64,000 bases of DNA from Wolfiporia cocos (lineage: Eukaryota > Basidiomycota > Agaricomycetes > Polyporales > Phaeolaceae). A program made the translations under genes and the position numbers. The stretch spans positions 744,001-808,000 of the forward strand of contig JACCLO010000015.1 in the NCBI GenBank assembly GCA_029448655.1. Reading direction: 5' to 3'. The notes under the pieces are model-generated. The model was not told the DNA's origin. It worked only from the letters and a program-made list of their open reading frames with translations, and did no database searches. Of this stretch, positions 1 through 9,639 are shown in pieces. Each line of letters begins with the position of its first letter. The first letter of the stretch is position 1.

Positions 1-186
1 ACGACATACATCACCATGACAGACATGTCACCACTACATCACCCAGCCTAGCCAGTCTAGCTAGACCACTACATCATCAAGGCACACTGCCTATGACATC
101 ATGAGCACACCATGCTCACGCAACTATGGCACCATAGCTAAGTATAGCCAACAGGCTTTACTGCTATTGGCTGGCAACCCAATCCC
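1..186. other. No gene seen; flank of the first LTR
   Basis: No ORF with recognisable content and no clear repeat boundary. The last five bases (182-186, ATCCC) are the left target duplication of the solo LTR that follows. Confidence 0.5.
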
Positions 187-895
187 TGTTACGGGTCGAA
201 TACCCGTTCGTATATTCGAGTTGCGAATATAAATCGTTCTTCTGCACGTAGGCACACAGCCGTATGCAAGGCAAATACTCGTTAGATGCCTTCGGGTCCT
301 AAGTGAAGTTCTTAGGAGATCGGTTAATATCCAATACGCGTTAGAGGATATAATCTGTTCAAGTGCGAGTCGAATAGAATATAAGACTCGCCTAAGTCCG
401 AGAAGTCAGCGTGCACTTCGAGGACTTAGTCGTTCGGTTGCTCGAAGGAGAAATACTGAGCGTAGTTTCCTACGTTTGAGAACGAGTATAAGACTTCTTG
501 TTTGTACAACAAGGTCGAGCTGAAGAGCCTCGACGATAAGTACATGAGTTTTTATACTACGCTAGGTTTCAGGGGTCAAGTCTGTCCCAGATGTCACCGA
601 TACTATCTACGCTATAGTCCCAGACGTTTGATAAGTATGGAATGATATATCTGAGACGATAGATAGGAATGATGGCGGTTGAACGCCATCTGTCAGCTAA
701 TAAACGATGAACATGAAACGGTGGCAGGGTTGGATCTACCAAAGATGAAACGAACCCTACAGACTAGTACAACTGGGGATGTGCCCAGTAAGATCACGAG
801 TAGCCAGGGGAGTTGGTTGCGCAATCAAGTCCCTGTATCGTATTTGCCCAATGGTGAGTTCTGTAGATATTCGAAGAATCAAAATAACCGTAACA
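187..895 (+). mobile_element. Solo LTR, family A (709 bp), TSD ATCCC
   Basis: It begins TGTTACGG and ends CCGTAACA, which are perfect inverted ends, and is bracketed by ATCCC at 182-186 and 896-900. No internal coding region is attached, so this is a solo LTR left by recombination between the two LTRs of a retrotransposon. Closely related copies lie at 1440-2352 (minus), 8608-9318 (plus) and, more diverged, 6609-7199 (minus). The superfamily (copia or gypsy) cannot be decided without the internal region. Confidence 0.9.
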
Positions 896-915
896 ATCCC
901 GATCACGGATCACGG

Positions 916-1425
916 TGACACAAACCCAAACCTAATACTCACTAATAGTGTTTCTTGAGGGCAGCTTAGAGGTATACGCACACAAGAAGAGATAGCAAGT
1001 AAAAGTATATGAGTGATGAGGTTGCTTGTTAGGCAGTAGCTCAATATCGAGGAGAACAGAACTGAGTTATAATGCTCAGACTGTTCCAGTATATATACAT
1101 GCAATACAAGACCCCTAATACTACTAGGACCTACGGTACTATGGTATGAGTCAGGTTGCATGTGACCATAAGTGATAATATATGCGCTATGACTATGAAT
1201 GAGTCAGACGGCAGGTGACTCTACAAGTGTAATGAGTCAGCGGTCACGCATATGAGCGTTAACATGTGATATCCGTGGAATGGGATGGAACCTGCTAGAA
1301 GGTTCTGTCAGTGTCTAGTTCTACTGGGTCACATGATCTACAAGTATCTGTGCTATGCTAACTATGCTACAAACTGGACTACAAGTCTAGGAAAAATAGG
1401 GAAAAATATAGGAAAATTTGTGACA
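916..1425 (-). mobile_element. Solo LTR, family D-like (510 bp), TSD CACGG
   Basis: On the plus strand it reads TGACACA at its left end and TTTGTGACA at its right end, flanked by CACGG at 911-915 and 1426-1430. The right end carries the A-rich GGAAAAATAGGGAAAAATAT motif seen near the 5' end of the D family LTRs at 2664 and 55305. A TATA-like box lies near 1090-1101 on the minus strand, followed by a short stem (CTGAG/CTCAG). Confidence 0.85.
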
Positions 1426-1439
1426 CACGGCCCTTGCCT

Positions 1440-2352
1440 TGTTACAAGCTGATTTATTTTTTATCCTGGGATGCCCGCACAACTCACCATTGGGCTAATA
1501 CGAGACAGGGACTTGTTGCACAACCAACCTCCCTGGCCACTTGTGACTCCATCAGGCCTAACCCTGATTGTACTAGTATGAAGGGCACGTTTCACTGATT
1601 GATAGGTTCAACCCTGGCACCGTTTCACCATGATCACCCCTGGCATTCAACTGCCATGATCATTCTTATCTGATAACATCTCTGATATATCACTCCATAC
1701 CTATCATCCATTTCAGACTATAACGCAGATAGTATTGGTGACATTTGGGACGGACAGGACTCCAGAAACTCAGCACAGTATATAATCTTATGTAACCAAG
1801 TCAAGGCTCTTCAGCTCAACCTTGTTGTACAAACAAGAAGTCTTATACTCGCTCTCAAACTTGGGAAACCAAGCTCCAATTATTCTCGAGCTCGAATGAC
1901 TAAGTCCTCGAAGTGCACACTGATTTCTTGGACTTAGGAAAGTATTCTCACCACAGATACTTCCTGCAGAAACCCTCAATATATTCTCTAATACGTATTG
2001 AATATCTGAACCCAACAAGAAGTCTTTGACTTAGGGACTGAAGGCTTGATATGATGAAGCGTATTAATTGCCTTGCACTTGCCATAGGAGACTACGTGCG
2101 GAAGACCTATACTTGCGATTCAAGTATACGAAGATACCGAAGGCTTGATATGACGAAGTGTATTAATTGCCTTGCACTCGTCATAGGAGACTATGTGCAG
2201 AAGACTTATACTTGTGATTCAAGTATACAAAGACATCGAAGGCTTAATACCATGAGGAGTATTAGTTGCCTTGCACTCATCATAGGAGACTATGTGCAGA
2301 AGATTTATACTTGTGATTCAAGTCTACAAAAGCAGGTATACGACCTGTAACA
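1440..2352 (-). mobile_element. Solo LTR, family A, expanded to 913 bp by internal tandem repeats; TSD TGCCT
   Basis: Inverted ends TGTTACAAG...CTGTAACA are flanked by TGCCT at 1435-1439 and 2353-2357. It is a minus-strand copy of the family A LTR at 187-895 but is about 200 bp longer, because a 99-bp segment near its 5' end is present three times instead of once. Because 99 is divisible by three, the plus strand shows a spurious 99-residue ORF (2051-2350) made of 33-residue repeats. Confidence 0.88.
2041..2340. repeat. Three 99-bp tandem units inside the LTR
   Basis: The string GTATTAATTG (one variant base in unit 3) recurs at 2061, 2160 and 2259, exactly 99 bp apart, and the flanking sequence recurs with a few substitutions. 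The sister LTRs at 187 and 8608 have one unit. The substitutions between units show the expansion is not very recent. Confidence 0.85.
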
Positions 2353-2663
2353 TGCCTACCAGCCTGACCTCCACATCATGGCATTGTCTATCCCCAGGCT
2401 TCTGCCATCATGGTGTCGCCCAACTTCCGTGCTTCTCTATTCAAAGATAGCACAACCACATGGTTCCCATAAAGGATTCCCAGCAACCGCTGTCTGGTCA
2501 CCATTGGATCTAGCAACCCCATTGCCTCATGGTGACAACGTGTATCCAGTCACCATATGGCCTGGATTAACACATGTGCGCTGGCCTTCAACCAACCAGT
2601 AGCACAATGAGATCAGCGCTATGCTGACTCATACATGAGTCCTGCCCAATGGCGAATACCTTG
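2353..2663. other. Short intervening stretch between LTRs, no gene
   Basis: A 74-codon ORF (2378-2602) has no recognisable features. The sequence is probably remnant transposon or intergenic DNA. Confidence 0.4.
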
Positions 2664-3315
2664 TGTCACAGATGTGACATATTGGGCTAATTTTCCCGTA
2701 TTTTTCCCTATTTTATTGGTATTTCTACAAGCATAATACAACTCTCGGCACGTAAGCGCCCGTAGACACATCCACACAACCTAACAATGCGTACATAACA
2801 TGCTACTGTTACCTATTGACTCAGCGGGCAATTGCTCCAGGTCACGCATCTTACACATATCCCAATATCGGACTATGTCATACAGATGACTACATCGGGC
2901 CGACAGGCTGACTGATCATTTCTATTGTCTGACTCATATCCTGACTGGGCTTTGTCATCCGCAACACGCTGGTTACCAATCAGCTATTGCTCCCCTTTTG
3001 CCATTGGCTCCGCCATTACTGGCTTAGCAATCCCTCACGTGATTGCTTACTGATACGTTTCCTATTGGACCAGTAGTTACCGCCCCAAGGTATGGCATTA
3101 TCATTGTAGGGACTTCAACATTTCCAGGGCCCCATTACAGGCGCCCTAGACATGTATATAAGTAGGGTTATCACTGTACAATAACCTTAGATTTGTTCTC
3201 TGCATTCGCATCTCTGCATACCACTCTGCTGCGCCCACTAGCTCTCCTCACCTCGACTATTCAAGCCTTGCAAGCTCTCAAGTCAAAGTGTGAGTCCCAC
3301 AGTTAGTCTGTGTCA
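2664..3315 (+). mobile_element. LTR, family D (652 bp), no target duplication found
   Basis: It starts TGTCACAGATGTGACA and ends GTCTGTGTCA. It matches the minus-strand LTR at 55305-56495 (after removal of the LTR nested there) over its length, including the 3' segment GTGAGTCCCACAGTTAG. A TATA-like CATGTATATAAG lies at 3151-3162, followed by a GGTTAT/ATAACC stem at about 3166-3186. The flanks (CCTTG left, CCTCA right) do not match, so this may be the 5' LTR of a truncated element rather than a solo LTR. Confidence 0.75.
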
Positions 3316-4271
3316 CCTCACAAGGCACTGGCCTAATGGCTATGTGCATACCCGGGCTGTGCCCATCCTTCTAGGCTCTTAGTTGAGTCTCACGGTTACT
3401 ATCATACCTGGTTAAACCATTACTGGTACCATGGTCAATGTAGTTACCTTAGTTATGTTGCAGCACCTCTGTTAATACAGGGCGCTTACACATTCATTAG
3501 GTAAGACACAGCCACTGTAGCACATGACCCTGCCATTGTACTTAAGGGGTAAGCTAGATGCTTAGTACTCTTAATTCTATTCTTCTCGGCATACGCCATA
3601 GAAGTATCCTCATACTACCCTGCTGCATTAGACCTAGCTATTTGTCACAAACTGATTGGGACATGCCTAAATGCCTATATCCTCCTATCCTACCCTAAGA
3701 CAATAGGTACAATGCTGAGCTGCAATAGCAAGGTGAGGTGGAGCTCAGATAGACACAGACTAGCATGTCAGTAGTTGATCAGCAAGGGGAAGTGTTCCCA
3801 TTGACAAGAATTCAAGAGATGGGGAGTAATCCCCATCTCGACATGGTATATATACATGGTAGCAGACGCATAACTACTGAGTTGCAGCCCACCCTAAAGG
3901 GAGCCATGCATGACTATGCCATAGCATGCACTACTGTCGCCATCTACCAACCACGTGAGCGGTCCGGCAGGGAGGACGGTCCACGTAACCCTATCTATCC
4001 GTCAACCCTCTTGTCTAATTTCCATGTCATGTGACTTCCTGTGCATCAGTCAATGCGTTCGACCCACGCAGAGGGCAAATCCTGAGTAAATGCCCAGCAA
4101 GACGCTTGCACTCAAAATTTGTGACACTACTAACTGATAGATTCCCTCACAATAAGGGCTATTGGTGAGTCCCACAGCTAGTCTGTGTCACCTGCAGTGT
4201 TTGCACTTCCAGAATTCCCATTTGTACCTGTCATAGTGTTCTCAGGTTGTTATGCAGTTCTCAATATTTCA
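3316..4271. other. Degenerate retroelement sequence
   Basis: No gene is recognised. LTR-like pieces are present: TGTCACAAACTG at about 3650, an A/T-rich box GTATATATACATGG near 3846, and a second copy of the family D 3' end (GTGAGTCCCACAG..TAGTCTGTGTCA) at 4165-4190. I could not pair these into an element with a target duplication. Confidence 0.45.
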
Positions 4272-4279
4272 CCCAAACC

Positions 4280-5724
4280 TAGTGTTGTGAGGTCCAGTCC
4301 CAAGGACCACTAAAGACCAAGGACAGGACCAGGACAGGACTGATTAGGACTGATTCAGCAGTCCGGTCCAGTCCTGGTCCTCACATGGTCCTGGTCCTGG
4401 TCCTAACAAGTTGTCAATTTATACAGGACCAGTTGGGACCAGTCTGGACCAGTCCCAGACTGGTCCCAAAAGTTAGCATAGAATAGTGCTTCAACTCCAA
4501 GATTGTAAACCATGATGCACTAATTTAAACATAAAGTCAAGTACCTAAGACTCCAGTGGGTGATCCAAGACAATCTGCATCATGTATGTATCGCTAGCTA
4601 AGCATCACAAAACCTGACAATAATAGTTTTCACCAGTAAAGCTTCTAATATTAATGATATAATGAAGCACTGCTATTGTCTTGGACAGTGCTTAACACAT
4701 GCAGTCTGCCCTCATGTTATTGTCACAGAATGCCCTGCGTCTCTTTCTTATTCACGTGACCAAGCATATCGTTTCTTTTGGCTTATAAGTGGTGTAACTA
4801 GTCGTCCATACCTTAGCGGTCATGTGTCCATACTGTAGGTAGTGCTCTTCCATGTGACCTCTACATTAGATAGTGCACGGGCCATCTATTTAGGGTATAC
4901 ACATAGCGCATCCCTCACATGTATATATGGGCGAGCTGAGGTCTTACAACCTCAGTTCTAACATTCTCGACTTGGAGTCAATCATACTCCCGTTCTCGAA
5001 CCTCTGTGTGTGCCGTTAGCCAGCAACACTTATACTTTATGCATGCTAGTCAGGGGGCCTCAGACAATGCTGCGACTACATTACCACTTGGTCACTGGTA
5101 TATTAGGTGTATATAGGCTTTCCCCATTACATGGTCATCGTACATTCTGTCCATGTCAGTTATCACTAATGTTGTTGACTTGCACACAGTTGTATATTAT
5201 CCCACCCAGTAGCTTTGACACTTGCACATTGAAATAGATATATATGCAGTTCAATCTCATGCAGTCACTGGCTTCCAACCATTTAGTGGTCACTATTACT
5301 ACTCATTGTGTCATACAAGAATGAAACAATAAAATGTCATCAGGTTTAACCTGAGATGTGCAGTCACCACAGTGGCATATATAAATATATACCAGCTTCA
5401 GTGTACCAACCATACTGGCAAAACTCAACAATCAGTGCATCATAGTCAATTTGCAAGCTGTACTAAGTATGTTTTGATACATGTTGAGCAATAAGTGCCC
5501 TTTCATCGCATTTTGCTACAAATAAAATCTAGTCAAGTGAATGACCATTCAATCGGTCCTGGACCAGTTCAGACCGGTCCTGGGACCAGTAAAGGACCAT
5601 GGTCCTGCTTGGGACCGGTCTCAGTCTGGTCTCTCATTGCCCACACTGGTCCGGTCCTGGTCCTGGTCCTCAGTCCTGCCCAAAACATGCAAAAGACCGG
5701 ACCGGACCGGACCTCGCAACACTA
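4280..5724. mobile_element. Non-autonomous hAT-like element (1445 bp), 8-bp TSD CCCAAACC
   Basis: The ends are TAGTGTTGTGAGGTCC and, inverted, TAGTGTTGCGAGGTCC. The perfect 8-bp target duplication CCCAAACC lies at 4272-4279 and 5725-5732. Eight-base duplications and short inverted repeats fit the hAT superfamily. Both ends carry dense GGTCC/GGACC subterminal repeats (4290-4480 and 5555-5715). No transposase is present. A 438-bp solo LTR is nested inside; without it and its duplication the element is about 1.0 kb. Confidence 0.85.
4721..5158 (+). mobile_element. Solo LTR (438 bp) nested in the hAT-like element, TSD GTTAT
   Basis: It starts TGTCACAGAATG, ends CCATGTCA, and is flanked by GTTAT at 4716-4720 and 5159-5163. 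A TATA-like box (CATGTATATATGG) at about 4918-4930 is followed by a perfect CTGAGGT/ACCTCAG stem at 4936-4955. It inserted after the hAT-like element. Confidence 0.87.
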
Positions 5725-5732
5725 CCCAAACC

Positions 5733-6608
5733 TGCAAGAAAGATGCCCACACTTCTTACAGTGCCATCCTTTGCAGAAAATGCGGTTAGTTGTGACACCG
5801 CTCGGCTCATCAGTCACAGGAAGCAGGGGACTGATATCTCCTATCCTTTCTAGGGAGAATGGCAGCAGCTGAAGGAAGTTAGCCACATAGTCCAAGACTG
5901 TACTAGGGGCACAAGCATCCTGCGTTCTCCAGCATCAGCAAAAGGCGAGATAGTGGATAAGCATAGATAAAGTGACATCAGACTGGTATATGTTATCAGA
6001 CCGATTTAGGCTGATAAAATATGTTTTGTATTTTGACCTCTGGGAAAATACCAAGGCATCTGGTAAACTGTTGCAAAGTCACGGGTGGCATCTGGTGAAC
6101 ACTGAGAAACTCACAAAGGCATCTGGTGGATTGTTGCACAGTTGTAGGGGCATCTGGTGAATTGTTGCAACCTTACAAGGGCCCCCAGTGAATGGTCTCC
6201 AATCAGCCACCAGATGCCAGGCCTAATGGTCTACCATGGGCCAGAATATATTGACTCAGGTATTATATTGGGGCAAATTGCCCAGACTGATGATAGCTAC
6301 AGGGCACTTGAGGTACATCAAATTGGGATTTGATTGGTGTGTATGAATACAATACACAGTAGAATCTCGCAACACCACATGCTACACCTACATGCACCCC
6401 TTGCCGATCTCATTTGCCAGTCCACACGATCGAGCTCGATGACGCCACCCCGTCCACACCACACCCCATCCACACTCACACTGGCACTTGATAGGGCCAC
6501 CGCACACACTGCCGCTAGCTCCTCTGGTGACACGAACAGATTTGTGATGGGCAGGGCCAGGGGGCCCAAAGCATGGGCCAGGGGCTTGCCCACAAGAGGG
6601 GGGAGTGC
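5733..6608. other. No gene; short degenerate tandem repeats
   Basis: Between about 6045 and 6180 the motif GGCATCTGGTGAA and variants recurs four or more times with irregular spacing (near 6055, 6087, 6119, 6149). Beyond that, overlapping ORFs on both strands at 6318-6680 show no domain or codon signature that I recognise. Confidence 0.5.
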
Positions 6609-7199
6609 TGTTACGAATTTACCAGGTACACTCATAATACCGTTTTGACGCCTCACCGAGTATGAGGACTTAGTGTTCAACCGCTGTTCAGCGCGCTCTA
6701 TTTCTAGGGACCTCTGTGCAACCAGAGCCCCGTTTCATGTACAACAGCCCTATGCCCAGTCACCGTGTCCATATCAGGTTCTAGCTGATATCCTGTGTCT
6801 AACCACAGGAGTTCTACGTTTCATCCCTTGTTGCGCTCAACCGTGACCCTTCTCGTTTATTACTTACATCGTTAGCTCAATGGACTTAATAGTAGTAGTA
6901 CCACGGACACTATGACCCCGATTTATGGAGCGTAGTATATAACCTGATGTATATACCGGTCGAGTTCCTCAGCTCGACCTTGTTGAATTACAAGGATCTT
7001 ATACTCGTTCTCAAAGGCTTGAGCAATTAAGCCTGCAGCTTGTATATCGACGCTCCGACTCTGCGGAGTCTGACAAGTAGTGCGCTACTTGATATGCTGA
7101 GTAACTCGACTCGGTTACTTTGTGCTGAACGGATATTCTATCTGTCAAAATAACTCAAAACAGATTATTTCGTGTCGAATGGATATTCGATCCGTAACA
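6609..7199 (-). mobile_element. Solo LTR, diverged family A (591 bp), TSD AGTGC
   Basis: The ends are TGTTACGAATTT...GATCCGTAACA, with AGTGC at 6604-6608 and 7200-7204. It shares with the other family A LTRs the block around CTCAGCTCGACCTTGTTG and CTTATACTCGTTCTCAAA (6970-7020). Confidence 0.87.
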
Positions 7200-7204
7200 A
7201 GTGC

Positions 7205-8344
7205 TGCAGGACACACAGTGGGGGGGGCAGGGCAACAGGTGCTGGAACCTGCTCAGTGAGCAGGGGAGCGGCCCCAGCTGTGGCATGTGCTGCGTTGCCC
7301 ACTAGCACCGGTGGTAGGATGGGTGTGGTGGGGGCAGGAACATGGGGAGCATCTGCTGCGCCTCAAGTGGGTGCGGGGGCCACGTTGACCTGGTGCGTGG
7401 CAAGGTTGATGCACAAGTGGTGTGGGGAAAGTGCAGGTGGAGGCACATTGAACATGAACAAGAGAGAGCAGCTTTGTGAAGGAAATAAATGACAATGACA
7501 GCATCACTAACAGCAGGATGGTAAGCAATGCGAAGAGGAGGAAGGGGCACAGGGTGTAGCCACACGGTAAAAATTGCTTGCTCACCCAGACATTGGGGCT
7601 GGCCTCTCCCAGCTGCACAAGGGATTGGCCAGCCCCACCACTAATTGCCAGAGAGTGCCAGAGAGAGTGCCTGATGGGGTACTCAGCCAGTGACAACCAG
7701 GGCACACAGCAGGGCACCAGGGACTGGGCGACAAGGCACCAGGGAACAGGGCCGGAGTGGGAACGTGCCATGCCCACACCACAAGGGGACGCATTGGATA
7801 GCAAGTACAACTGATGACAATGAACACTGCGGGCCATGCAGGATAGCAAGTGTGATCACAAGCCTCCGGACAGACTGTGGAGCCAGCCAATGAGGGTGGT
7901 GTGGAAATGGACAAATATGGGGGGCTCAAACAAGAAAAAGTGGAAGATGTATGCATGTGCCATTCTGCCATGAGCATGTTTATGTGTGACTTGGGAATAA
8001 AGTTGAAGAGGCGACAGAATGAATGAAAGAACCTTAACAAAGCCACTGACACAAAATGACGTTAGACATAGTAATTCTGCCAATCTAAGTAACAACATTA
8101 CCATAATGGGATTGTGGCTGACGAGCAATGTGAAAAAGAACAGGAGCCACATTATCGGCACTACATCACATCAGCCTTGAGGCACCTCATCTACAAATCA
8201 TAGCTCATGCACTGGTAGAAGATAGTCCATGAATAGTAGAATACAGTAAGAATGTACCATAACATTGAGAAAAAGCGAAGGCTGTGCATCTTGAAGGCAA
8301 TACATAAATGTCACCTTTATGAAGCACATAATGTTACAGTGCAT
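7205..8344. other. Low-complexity G-rich and mixed sequence, no supported gene
   Basis: Overlapping ORFs on both strands (for example 7172-7492 plus, 7253-7849 minus) are skewed and repetitive in composition and share no recognisable domain. A gene with introns cannot be excluded, but nothing supports one. Confidence 0.4.
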
Positions 8345-9377
8345 GCCATGTTGTGTGGCATATGCCACAGGTTACAGTATATCTCCATAGGTAAGCTGTG
8401 ACTGCTCCTTGCAATTCATATGCCAGCCTGACTACCAAACAACAATTCTATACCAGTCTGATGATTAGTTTACCGGTCTGGTGATTAATTTCCCAGTCAC
8501 ACGTTGAGTTTGACTGACGCTGATAAGATACCTTCAGAGTGGCAATTGAATGCCACTCTGCTGTTGATCTTATCAGCACTTGTCTACAGAGATCAGATCC
8601 TTCCCCATGTTACGGGTCATATACCCGCTCGTTACACTTGAATCCCAAGTGTAATTCTTCTGTACTCCGTCCTGAGTACAAGGCAAATAATACACGCTGT
8701 ATTAAGCCTTCAATCCCTAAGTCAACAACTTCTTGTAGGGTCAGTTAATATCCAATACACGTTAGAGGATATATCAATGGTTTCAGCAGCAAGTATCTGT
8801 GACGAGAATACTTGCCTAAGTCCGAGAAGTCAGTGTGCACTTCAAGGACTTAGTCGTTTGAGCTTGAGAATATTCAGAGCTTGGTTTCCCAAGTTTGAGA
8901 GCGAGTATAAGACTTCTTGTTTATACAACAAGGTTGAGCTGAAGAGCCTCAACTTAGTTACATGAGTTTATATACTACTCTGAGTTCTTGGAGTCCTGTC
9001 CATCCCAGATGTCACTGCTACTATCTACGTTCTAGGTTGAAACATATGATAGGTATGTAGTGATATATCTGTAATGATTGTTAAGAATGATGATGATGGT
9101 TGAGCGTCATCAGCTAGTCGTAGAATGATGAGTATGAAATGGTGACAGGGTTGAATCTGTCAAATGCTGAAACATCCCCTTTATACTAGTCCAATCAGGG
9201 TTAGGCCTGATGAGGTCACGAGTGGCCAGAGACATTGGTTGTGCAACAAGTCCCTGTATCATATTTGCCCAATGGCAGGTTTCGCAAGTGTCCTAGGAAA
9301 ATAAAACTGGCTGTAACACCCCAATTGGCAAGTACCTCCAGCACAGATCAATCACCTCCAGCACTGGTAAGTCATCT
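8345..9377 (+). repeat. Interspersed repeat R, copy 1 (interrupted by an LTR)
   Basis: 8345-8602 plus 9324-9377 match the reverse complement of 57333-58262. Shared landmarks are GTGTGGCATATGCCACAG, ATATGCCAGCCTGACTACCA and CCTCCAGCACTGGTAAGTCA. Copy 1 lacks the 626-bp insert present in copy 2, and copy 2 lacks the LTR present here, so each copy shows the other's empty site. Neither copy has coding potential that I can recognise. Confidence 0.85.
8608..9318 (+). mobile_element. Solo LTR, family A (711 bp), TSD CCCCA
   Basis: It begins TGTTACGGGTC, ends CTGTAACA, and is flanked by CCCCA at 8603-8607 and 9319-9323. It is nearly co-linear with the LTR at 187-895. The uninterrupted counterpart of its target is at about 57383-57400 on the minus strand. 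Confidence 0.9.
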
Positions 9378-9639
9378 CGCGTTTTGCTGATGAGAATGCC
9401 AGACACTTTGGGTGCAAGCATAGCCAATGTTTGGCATAAATCATTGGTGAAGCAGTACTGCATATTCTGCATTAGTAAGCAACCTTGCTGCAACTTCTGT
9501 ATGAGATTCATTGAGGATTTCCAAGGGGTTCAGATTTGTTGACAGCTTACCCGGTGTTTGATGATGACAAGTGACATGCTAAGGGTTTGGATGGCATGGT
9601 TGATGGAACCATGACAGGATCAGAATCTATACTGACAAT

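Noticed and set aside
2051..2350. Small repeat protein of 99 residues
   Set aside because: It lies wholly inside a solo LTR, is antisense to it, and exists only because the tandem unit is 99 bp.
3645..4164. LTR from 3650 with CTATT as target duplication
   Set aside because: The sequence before the second CTATT ends in GGG, not CA, so the match is likely chance.
5495..5872. Three overlapping ORFs in GGTCC-rich DNA
   Set aside because: They are created by the stop-poor subterminal repeats of the hAT-like element.
6318..6680. Protein-coding gene on either strand
   Set aside because: Overlapping antisense ORFs of similar length have no motif, and both cross the border of a solo LTR.
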